A DNA stretch of 5,296 nucleotides, taken from NCBI GenBank assembly GCA_030642465.1, contig DAOWNS010000141.1, positions 1-5,296 of the forward strand. Direction: 5' to 3'. The stretch is from Candidatus Thorarchaeota archaeon. GTDB taxonomy: Archaea > Asgardarchaeota > Thorarchaeia > Thorarchaeales > Thorarchaeaceae. A model generated the notes under the pieces. The model was given only the letters and a program-made list of their open reading frames with translations. It was not told where the DNA came from and made no database searches. Shown here piece by piece: positions 1 through 5,296 of the stretch. The translations under genes were made by a program, and so were the position numbers. Numbering within the stretch: the stretch's first letter is position 1; each line of letters starts with the position of its first letter.

Positions 1-343
1 CCCAATCCTCACCAAGCGACACTGAGAGGTTGGTCGTATCAACCGTGCTACTTGATGAATGGTAGTACATAGTCTGATCTGTGAACGAGTCTGTCCGTAC
101 TCCATGCTCTTGACCAACGAGTGCGTCTCCAGACCCTTGCATTTCTGTTTGGAAATCTGACAGGGAATACGTACGCAGTACTTCATCAGGCCCCACTTCT
201 ATGAACTGACCATTCCCCACATCAACTAATGTGGAACCATTCCCATCAGGAATGGCGCTCATCATCTGCAAGTCTAACGACAGACTACCGACCATCAGCG
301 GCAAGAGCACAAGAGTAACGTACAACAGTTTCCTAAAGTTCAT
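1..343 (-). CDS. Exported protein of unknown function, N-terminal part (runs off the window)
   Basis: The frame starts at ATG 343-341 and stays open for 114 codons to the left edge, so the C-terminus is missing. The start is supported by a perfect GGAGG seven bases upstream and by a signal peptide immediately after it: basic start (MNFRK), hydrophobic core at residues 6-24, and a plausible cleavage site after MSA around residue 30. The mature part visible (about 31-114) is polar and rich in Ser, Thr, Gly and Asp, with two N-x-S/T sequons (NGS near 35, NLS near 105) and no Cys, as expected for an extracellular protein. I do not recognise the family. It lies 191 bases downstream of the protease stop in the same direction, so it could be co-transcribed or have its own promoter. 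The signal peptide and start are fairly sure; the function is unknown. Confidence 0.8.
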   Translation of the reverse strand, partial: MNFRKLLYVTLVLLPLMVGSLSLDLQMMSAIPDGNGSTLVDVGNGQFIEVGPDEVLRTYSLSDFQTEMQGSGDALVGQEHGVRTDSFTDQTMYYHSSSSTVDTTNLSVSLGEDW

Positions 344-350
344 AGACTGG

Positions 351-355
351 CCTCC
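351..355 (-). promoter_or_regulatory. Shine-Dalgarno site of the partial exported-protein gene
   Basis: GGAGG on the minus strand, seven bases before ATG 343. It is a perfect match to the anti-SD sequence at ideal spacing and fixes the start of a gene that is otherwise truncated by the window edge. Confidence 0.75.
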
Positions 356-406
356 GAATCATGCGAACAGCGTCCTTTTGGTCCACCGAATCCGAATATC
401 GAATCC
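355..406. repeat. Three CGAATC direct repeats upstream of the partial exported-protein gene
   Basis: CGAATC occurs on the plus strand at 355-360, 387-392 and 400-405. The last two extend to CGAATCC and are 13 bases apart. The first touches the ribosome binding site of the minus-strand gene starting at 343. The rest of the 344-534 spacer has only a weak TATA-like box (TATAAG on the plus strand at 450-455, CTTATA on the minus strand). The repeats could be an operator or chance; no function is shown. Confidence 0.3.
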
Positions 407-534
407 AGTGATTGACGGCCTCTCAAGCGAAACCTCTGCAGAACCACCCTATAAGAACATGCTCGCTATACTCGATTTCGTTATTCGTAGAGTTCTTCGA
501 TTTATGGAATGGCTAGGTTCGTGTTCTGTCAGAC

Positions 535-2703
535 CTACACGCCTTTTCGGCGAGCATAGAGTTTCCAGATGACAACCACAATGGCGATGGTAGATATGGC
601 GCCGACCGCTGCTACGACAACCGGGTCCCAAAGAAACAGCCCGTCCCCGGAATTCCCGTACAGAACGCGCCGCTGCGATGAAGCTCTGTTCAATCCCCAA
701 TCGGAGGCTTCAATCCAGATGACGAAGCTTGTGTAGTTATCGAAATCAGGAACCGTGGCACTCCAATCGTTGCCATCGAACTCACATTGGTATTCCAGTT
801 CAACACTGTTGTTCAGCAGGACGTGAACCGTTACGTTGTCAACCCCTGCAAAGTCATCTGTTACCTGTGCCCATGCTGTGAATGTGTCGAACTCGAATTC
901 AGTAGGGATTGTACCCCAGCTTGTAATCACTGGTGGAACCGTATCGTGCATTGAGAAGGTCAGCCTCTTCAACCAGTCTTGAACCTCATTGAATGCTTCA
1001 TAGCATCTCTGCCAGTCCATCTGATGATATATCGCTCTAACTCGACCAAGTGCATTTAGGACGCCCTGCTCGGCAATGAGGGTTTCTGGACGTGGATTTG
1101 CAGGCATCTGACTGCGGCAGAGGTCCAGCTCCTCTCTTGCCTCCACTTCCATTTGGTCAAGGTACGTTCCTTGAACCCAGTTTCTATCGAACGTGGCTGT
1201 GCCATTATGCATTCCATAGTAGCCCATCGGACCGTAACTGAAGTCGCCCACGTAGTGATCGTAACTCCAAGTATGCATAAGTCCAAGAGCGTGCCCGGTT
1301 TCATGAAGCTGAATGTGCGAGATGCCTGATTTTGGGGTCACCTCGTCGGACCTGTAGTATCGTTCCCAACTCTTCCAAATCACCGTCTGCCCGAGACCTG
1401 GACTGCCCAAACCGGTGTAGGTCTTGCCATAGACGTGCATCAACATTTCTTTCTTGATGAAGATTACACCGAATAGCTCCACATCAGGGGAGTCCACATC
1501 GATGTACTGAGGTCTCATCTGGTCAGATATGGCGTAGAACAGACCACTCCCGTCAACCAAAGTCGTATTGCCATCAAGTACAGAATAGTCCCAAAATAGG
1601 TTTTTCCAAGATAGATAGTTGTCTATATCAAGAAATTCAACCTCAACATCCCACGAAATGAAGGGTAACAATTCTTCCAGGTGTGCAGCTTGCATCTCAG
1701 CATTCGTCACCCAACGAAGACTGCTAACAGAAATCCCATCTTGAACATCCATGCAGAAGACGAGCACGCGCACTTTGGCATGAGCCACATACGTTGCCGG
1801 GTAGTGCTGGAATGGCACGCACAGGTAGGAAATGGGGTCATACATGTACTCTTGAAGATAGGTATTGAAGAGCTCTTGCCCCAGGGGAGTGCCAATGTTC
1901 AGAGAATCAACAACATCCTCCAAGTCGTTTGTCCAGTGCGTGGGGTCACCTGAGTTTGGCCACCACAACCTTGCCCATTGCAGATACCATTGATCTGCAG
2001 ATGGATCTAGGACGTAGAGATTGTATCGTCCTCCGAACCCGGGGTACATGAAATGCACGTCTTCGTTCAGATCATTGTCCCACTCAAGTCGGAACCAGTC
2101 TTGAGTTTCACTGGTATCAGAATCCATGGCATGGTAGTCGTACCAATGCTCCAATTCGTGGTCTGGACTATCAAACTCTGAGAAATTCAACAAGTAGAAA
2201 ACGTATCCAAGACCAGGGGCTTCAACAGCAGGATTCTCATAAAGCCAATCTTCTACGGCGTAGCCATCAATCGACATTCCGGCGCGCGGATAGAAGATGG
2301 TCTGAGGTTCGTCTTCGTATGCAATTTGGTATTCCAGCGCGGTTTCGTTAAGGCTAGTTCCCGTGTCAGACCCATTTACGGAGTTGGCCAGCATTAATGA
2401 TCTAAGACTATCAACGTAGGCTTCATCCGCATGGGAAACCTCGTAGTCCACGTTGTACGTTACCAGTGCGTCATCGACATCATATGTGCGCTGTGTTGGG
2501 AGGTTGTCTAGGAGAAATGCTGCATCTATTACATCCAGATCATAGTTGACCAGCACTATGCGAATTGTCCAATTGCGCACTACCTCAATCTCCTCTTGAG
2601 CATACAAGGATGCAGGCGTGGTCATGAAAGTAACTGCGGGGCTGATCGCTAGTGTTGGAACCAAGAACAGCATACAGAGAGTCACGAGAAATGCAGCGCG
2701 CAT
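535..2703 (-). CDS. Secreted, membrane-anchored putative zinc metalloprotease (metzincin-like)
   Basis: A 722-residue protein predicted to act outside the cell, tethered by its C-terminus. From the N-terminus: a signal peptide (hydrophobic core about 3-24, likely cleavage near 36, after AQ); a long aromatic- and acid-rich region (37 to about 460) that I cannot assign; HETGHALGLMH at 467-477, the full metzincin consensus HExxHxxGxxH with H467, H471 and H477 as predicted zinc ligands and E468 as the general base; a candidate Met-turn at M493 (GPMGYYG); an Ig-like beta domain at about 587-680; a transmembrane helix at about 693-713; and a basic cytoplasmic tail (KLYARRKGV). Nine N-x-S/T sequons fit a glycosylated surface protein. 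The frame is open up to an ATG at 2844, but ATG 2703 places the signal peptide at the very N-terminus. No strong Shine-Dalgarno precedes 2703. Protease activity is inferred from the motif; the closest metzincin family (M10, M43 or other) is uncertain. Confidence 0.85.
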   Translation of the reverse strand: MRAAFLVTLCMLFLVPTLAISPAVTFMTTPASLYAQEEIEVVRNWTIRIVLVNYDLDVIDAAFLLDNLPTQRTYDVDDALVTYNVDYEVSHADEAYVDSLRSLMLANSVNGSDTGTSLNETALEYQIAYEDEPQTIFYPRAGMSIDGYAVEDWLYENPAVEAPGLGYVFYLLNFSEFDSPDHELEHWYDYHAMDSDTSETQDWFRLEWDNDLNEDVHFMYPGFGGRYNLYVLDPSADQWYLQWARLWWPNSGDPTHWTNDLEDVVDSLNIGTPLGQELFNTYLQEYMYDPISYLCVPFQHYPATYVAHAKVRVLVFCMDVQDGISVSSLRWVTNAEMQAAHLEELLPFISWDVEVEFLDIDNYLSWKNLFWDYSVLDGNTTLVDGSGLFYAISDQMRPQYIDVDSPDVELFGVIFIKKEMLMHVYGKTYTGLGSPGLGQTVIWKSWERYYRSDEVTPKSGISHIQLHETGHALGLMHTWSYDHYVGDFSYGPMGYYGMHNGTATFDRNWVQGTYLDQMEVEAREELDLCRSQMPANPRPETLIAEQGVLNALGRVRAIYHQMDWQRCYEAFNEVQDWLKRLTFSMHDTVPPVITSWGTIPTEFEFDTFTAWAQVTDDFAGVDNVTVHVLLNNSVELEYQCEFDGNDWSATVPDFDNYTSFVIWIEASDWGLNRASSQRRVLYGNSGDGLFLWDPVVVAAVGAISTIAIVVVIWKLYARRKGV

Positions 2704-2769
2704 GACGCACGATGGGGGCTCTACCGATATTAAGAGAACGGTCAATGTAATTCGAAACTTTGTTTGTCG

Positions 2770-2816
2770 AGTAATTAATATTACATCCCACATGAATATA
2801 TTAACTAATATTAACG
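2770..2816 (-). promoter_or_regulatory. Probable promoter region of the metalloprotease gene
   Basis: An AT-rich block with two TATA-like boxes on the minus strand: GTTAATATATTC around 2794-2805 and GTAATATTAATTAC at 2771-2784. Initiation about 25 bases downstream would give leaders of roughly 70 or 45 bases before ATG 2703. Either position lies inside the 141-base extended reading frame, which supports the internal start. Repeated ATATTAA motifs overlap the boxes. Which box is used cannot be told from sequence. Confidence 0.45.
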
Positions 2817-2997
2817 AATACTCATTAGGCGTCGGTTTCGACATTCAACGATTGCTTGAATTTCACATGTCTTCCTGAGATATGTTAGATAACCTCAATC
2901 CTTTGATTCCTGCTGACGCAATCTCTCTCCTCCTTACTGGAAACAGTGAGGCGATCGGTGGCTCTTTCACCGGGTCACCACCGCCTTCACGCGCATT

Positions 2998-3129
2998 TTA
3001 GATGTCAGAATTGGAGCTTCTTTCTGCAGGTTCAATGGTCGCGCGTAGGAATTCTTTTTCTTCCGATGTCAATCCAGCTGTGGGAACCCGAGATTAAGTA
3101 GAATGAATACGCGCGCATTCCGACTCCAT
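2998..3129 (-). pseudogene. Possible remnant of a very small gene, interrupted by a stop
   Basis: From ATG 3129 the minus strand reads 11 codons (MESECARIHST), then TAA at 3096-3094, then a further 31 codons in the same frame ending at TAA 3000-2998. The second part includes LTSEEKEFLRATIEPAE, whose charged, helix-like composition looks protein-like. A second overlapping frame (ATG 3118 to TGA 3032, 28 residues) has GGAG five bases upstream. The antisense plus strand also carries a 31-codon frame (3002-3097), so coding potential is ambiguous. This could be a decayed gene or noise. Confidence 0.15.
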
Positions 3130-3144
3130 TTAGGGGCGTTAGAG

Positions 3145-3215
3145 ATAATAATATATATGAATATGTTATAATCAGTATGTGTGGGTAGATATCCGCTGTG
3201 AACTAATATAATAGT
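3145..3215 (+). promoter_or_regulatory. Probable promoter region of the histidine kinase gene
   Basis: Two TATA-like boxes on the plus strand: AATAATATATATGAATAT at 3147-3164 and CTAATATAATAG at 3203-3214. With initiation about 25 bases downstream, the leader to ATG 3305 would be roughly 125 or 70 bases. The region is sharply more AT-rich than its surroundings. Confidence 0.4.
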
Positions 3216-3292
3216 GAGCCGCTTTGAGATTAGCCCATATCTTTGTAGTAACAGGGTGGAATTCGTTGAAGAAAGGAAAATTGGAAGAGCAT

Positions 3293-3297
3293 GGGAG
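3293..3297 (+). promoter_or_regulatory. Shine-Dalgarno site that selects the kinase start at 3305
   Basis: GGGAG on the plus strand is followed by seven bases and then ATG 3305. The longer alternative, TTG at 3224, has no comparable site, and its 27 extra residues are polar and basic, ahead of the first membrane helix. This site decides in favour of the shorter protein. Confidence 0.65.
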
Positions 3298-3304
3298 AAT
3301 AATC

Positions 3305-4687
3305 ATGCCTGCAATCAACCTTCTCGCGGCTGCTATTATCGTTGCGATTGTTGCATTGACATATCCGGCTTCTGACTCTGTCAACTATGTGAATGTTTCC
3401 AAGGACATCATTCAAATTGGCATTTCATTCTTGATCATCGTTATTGCACACAGGCTCGTTAAGGACAGGGGTTCCTACCTATTGGCTCATTTGGGATTCT
3501 CGATTCTTTTTCTCGCTTCAGTCGATGAATTGATGAGAGATCTCTTCCTATCTGGACCAGCGCTTTGGGGTTATCGAGTACAAGACTTGATGTGGGTTGG
3601 ATTGACATTGGTGGGTTTCGCCATCTTCAAACGAACAAAAGCTCTGACAGAAAGCGAAGGCAAGTACACAGCCTTGAGCTCGCAGTACTTGGACCTACTT
3701 GAAGCACTTCCGGAAGGTGTAGCCATAGGTTCCCTTGATGAAACAATCACTTTTGCAAATGAGAAATTCGCCAAGATTCTTGGGCTTGAAGAAAAGGACG
3801 TAGTTGGGAGAAAATTCATCGACTTCGTGGATCCGGTCGAGGTGAACCGCATCCTTGGACAATCCAAAACTAGAGAACAAGGAATGCCTTCAGTCTATTC
3901 GGTGCGCATGTTCAGCAAGAGCGGCGAACGAAGGATAGTCAGGGTTTCAGCAGTACCAAAGATGAACGGACATGGCAAGGTGGAAGGCGTTATCTCGGTC
4001 GTTACGGACATCACTGAGCGCGTCAAGAGTGAAGAGGAAAAGACGCTGCAGGAGAGAGAGAAAGAACTCTATGCTTCACTGCTCCAGCATGATCTTGGCA
4101 ACGACCTACAAGTCATTCTCGGATACATTGACGGAGTGAGGATGCTCGCTCATGGAATGCCTGACCCAGCGAAGGATATGCTTGAATCAGCGCAGGCTGC
4201 AAGTGTCAGAATGGCCAATCTGCTCAAGGCACTCGGCGCACCGGCACAGCCGTCTGACGAAGGGATTGGCCCCTTTCTTGAGAGAATCGCATCAGATTGC
4301 GAGAAAGCAAACAGGGGACTCTCGATTGAAATCAATGCAGACAAAGGAACGAGGAACCTCAAGCCTACTGGAAGCTCTCTTCTGCCAATGGCGTTCGAGA
4401 ACATCTTCCGAAATGCTGCCAAGCACGCGGGACACAATCCAATCATCAATGTGAGAATCAGTCGTCACGATGGAAGCTTGTCAATACTAATCTCTGACAA
4501 TGGTCCCGGCGTTCCAGAAGATAAAAGGTCGAAGCTCTTCCAGCGCGGTCATTCCAAAGGACGAGGAGGACTGGGGCTTTACCTCACGAAGCAGATACTC
4601 AGCGCTTGCGGAGGTTCCATTCAACTCAGAACCATTGAAGGCGTAGAAGGCGCGGCTTTTGAGGTTACTCTCCCGTTGGAGCTGTGA
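3305..4687 (+). CDS. Membrane sensor histidine kinase with PAS domain
   Basis: A 460-residue kinase predicted to autophosphorylate on histidine in response to a signal and pass phosphate to a response regulator. Four hydrophobic helices (about 3-22, 35-52, 58-73, 92-108) with short loops form the membrane part, so no large extracellular sensor domain is present. A PAS/PAC domain follows (about 126-238, ending VVTDITERV), then a charged, probably coiled-coil linker (240-255). The phosphoacceptor is H262 in LLQHDLGNDLQVI, an HDLxND form frequent in archaeal kinases. The ATPase domain shows the N-box (E365, N366, N370, with AAKH following), G1 box DNGPGV (398-403), F-box-like LFQRGHSKG (411-419) and G2 box GRGGLGLYL (419-427). 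All key catalytic residues are present, so it should be active. There is no receiver domain and no regulator gene nearby. The gene is divergent from the protease and ends two bases from the convergent flavoprotein gene. A TTG start at 3224 would add 27 residues but is less likely. Confidence 0.92.
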   Translation: MPAINLLAAAIIVAIVALTYPASDSVNYVNVSKDIIQIGISFLIIVIAHRLVKDRGSYLLAHLGFSILFLASVDELMRDLFLSGPALWGYRVQDLMWVGLTLVGFAIFKRTKALTESEGKYTALSSQYLDLLEALPEGVAIGSLDETITFANEKFAKILGLEEKDVVGRKFIDFVDPVEVNRILGQSKTREQGMPSVYSVRMFSKSGERRIVRVSAVPKMNGHGKVEGVISVVTDITERVKSEEEKTLQEREKELYASLLQHDLGNDLQVILGYIDGVRMLAHGMPDPAKDMLESAQAASVRMANLLKALGAPAQPSDEGIGPFLERIASDCEKANRGLSIEINADKGTRNLKPTGSSLLPMAFENIFRNAAKHAGHNPIINVRISRHDGSLSILISDNGPGVPEDKRSKLFQRGHSKGRGGLGLYLTKQILSACGGSIQLRTIEGVEGAAFEVTLPLEL

Positions 4688-4701
4688 GTTCATTCCTGAA
4701 C
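4688..4701. repeat. Small inverted repeat at the convergent gene junction
   Basis: GTTCA TTCC TGAAC forms a 5-bp stem with a 4-base loop, directly after the kinase stop and covering the flavoprotein stop. No T-run follows on either strand, so terminator function is doubtful. Confidence 0.3.
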
Positions 4702-5268
4702 CCAAGATGCTCTGTCAACTGCTTGCTTGCCAGCTTGTCTAGCATTGGTTAATACGCTTGCATGTTTGCCTACTGCGCCGAGCTTGTGTGCACCAAGAGC
4801 AAGCACAGTTGCAGCAATATTCATGCCCAAGTAGTCGGCGATATCGTTGAACATCCCGACAACGTGTTGAGCTGTCTTCTTGTTGCCGCTGCCCAGTGGA
4901 ATGGCCAGGATGATGGTTCGACCCTTGAAGATAGCTTGGTTAGCACCGTACCATCTATCAATGAATGCCTTAAGCTGGGCGGAAGGCCCCCACCAGTATA
5001 CAGGTGTGCCCAAGACCCATATTCGACAGCGCTCCATTTTTTCCAAGAGCTCCGACATATCATCTTCCTGAACACACTTGCCCCCATCCTTACACCCATC
5101 ACAGGCTTGACAGGACAAGATGTTCAACTCATTCAGGATGATCTTCTCTGTACCTGCACCGGCCTCTGCTGCACCAGCAAGTATCTCATCAACTAGAATC
5201 TCGGTGTTTCCTCCGCGCCGCGGACTGCCAACGATTCCCATTATGCGCATGTGATTTGTTCCGTCCAT
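4690..5268 (-). CDS. Iron-sulfur flavoprotein-like NAD(P)H-dependent FMN reductase family protein
   Basis: A 192-residue cytoplasmic flavodoxin-fold protein of the FMN_red / iron-sulfur flavoprotein group, a normal length for the family. GSPRRGGNT at residues 14-22 is the FMN phosphate-binding loop. C53, C56, C59 and C65 form CX2CX2CX5C, matching the compact cysteine motif that binds a 4Fe-4S cluster in archaeal and bacterial iron-sulfur flavoproteins. GTPVYWWGPSAQLKAFIDRW (87-106) is the conserved flavin-contacting segment. Members transfer electrons between ferredoxin or NAD(P)H and small acceptors; the acceptor here is unknown. Start ATG 5268 follows GGAGG at 5284-5280 with an 11-base spacer; M7 (5250) and M10 (5241) are possible alternatives with weaker sites and would keep the whole FMN loop. 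Family assignment is secure; cluster binding is inferred from the cysteines. Confidence 0.92.
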   Translation of the reverse strand: MDGTNHMRIMGIVGSPRRGGNTEILVDEILAGAAEAGAGTEKIILNELNILSCQACDGCKDGGKCVQEDDMSELLEKMERCRIWVLGTPVYWWGPSAQLKAFIDRWYGANQAIFKGRTIILAIPLGSGNKKTAQHVVGMFNDIADYLGMNIAATVLALGAHKLGAVGKHASVLTNARQAGKQAVDRASWVQE

Positions 5269-5279
5269 GGGAGCTGACC

Positions 5280-5284
5280 CCTCC
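5280..5284 (-). promoter_or_regulatory. Shine-Dalgarno site of the flavoprotein gene
   Basis: GGAGG on the minus strand, 11 bases before ATG 5268. The spacing is slightly long but the match is perfect, and it favours this start over the internal ATGs at 5250 and 5241. The promoter itself lies beyond the window edge. Confidence 0.5.
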
Positions 5285-5296
5285 GTCGCTGAATTC

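Larger units (their letters stand above)
2704..3304. other. Divergent intergenic region of about 600 bases
   Basis: This lies between the starts of the minus-strand protease and the plus-strand kinase. The outer parts are AT-rich and hold the promoters. The middle (about 2880-3125) has mixed composition. It contains a GC-rich hairpin patch at 2950-2985 (GGCG and GGTG pairing with CACC and CGCC, with an alternative CGGTG/CACCG stem at 2956-2972) and short open frames on both strands, none with enough support to be called a gene. I saw no tRNA cloverleaf, no C/D-box pair and no CRISPR-like repeat. Confidence 0.6.

Noticed and set aside
231..572. Plus-strand open frame of 113 codons
   Set aside because: It overlaps the start of the minus-strand exported-protein gene, which has a signal peptide and a perfect ribosome binding site. 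The plus-strand translation shows no domain or coherent composition.
3028..3045. GGTTCAA-like T-loop suggestive of a tRNA
   Set aside because: The flanking bases do not form the T stem, and no acceptor, D or anticodon arm could be found around it.
3224..3304. TTG start extending the kinase by 27 residues
   Set aside because: ATG 3305 has GGGAG at ideal spacing and begins right at the first membrane helix. The extension has neither advantage.
4150..4454. Open frames of about 100 codons on both strands inside the kinase
   Set aside because: They lie within the phosphoacceptor and ATPase region of a clearly conserved kinase and have no recognisable features of their own.
4762..5196. Plus-strand open frame of 144 codons antisense to the flavoprotein
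   Set aside because: It is a shadow of the conserved flavoprotein on the minus strand. Its Cys-rich, irregular translation reflects the reverse complement of that gene.
5291..5296. GAATTC at the very end of the window, as if a cloning junction
   Set aside because: A single six-base site is expected by chance, other GAATTC sites occur in the window, and no vector sequence is visible.

Overview
The window looks like a stretch of archaeal chromosome of moderate GC content. The evidence is AT-rich TATA-like promoter boxes, GGAG/GGAGG ribosome binding sites, a histidine kinase with the HDLxND-type phosphoacceptor motif common in archaea, and large exported proteins rich in N-glycosylation sequons with a C-terminal membrane anchor. 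An Asgard (for example Thorarchaeota-like) or Thermoplasmata-related lineage is my best guess from style alone. No marker gene here fixes the taxonomy.

Layout, left to right. (1) Positions 1-343, minus strand: the first 114 codons of an unrecognised exported protein, cut by the window edge. (2) Positions 344-534: a short spacer with an ordered set of CGAATC repeats. (3) Positions 535-2703, minus strand: a 722-residue exported, membrane-anchored putative zinc metalloprotease. It has a full metzincin-type HExxHxxGxxH motif, a candidate Met-turn, an Ig-like domain and a C-terminal transmembrane anchor. An open frame extends to 2844, but the signal peptide argues for the start at 2703. (4) Positions 2704-3304: a roughly 600-base divergent intergenic region holding promoters for both flanking genes, a GC-rich hairpin patch and possible remnants of a tiny gene. 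No RNA gene was recognised. (5) Positions 3305-4687, plus strand: a four-helix membrane sensor histidine kinase with PAS, phosphoacceptor and ATPase domains. (6) Positions 4690-5268, minus strand: a flavodoxin-fold FMN protein with a CX2CX2CX5C cluster motif, resembling iron-sulfur flavoproteins. It converges on the kinase with only two bases between the stop codons.

How the parts may work together (inference): genes 1 and 3 both send products out of the cell and lie in the same orientation, so they may form a small surface/secretome locus. The kinase is transcribed divergently from the protease and could regulate it, but no response regulator is in view. The flavoprotein is probably functionally separate. 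No CRISPR array, insertion sequence, tRNA or rRNA was seen. The most novel item is the protease, whose roughly 430-residue region ahead of the catalytic motif I cannot assign to any family.
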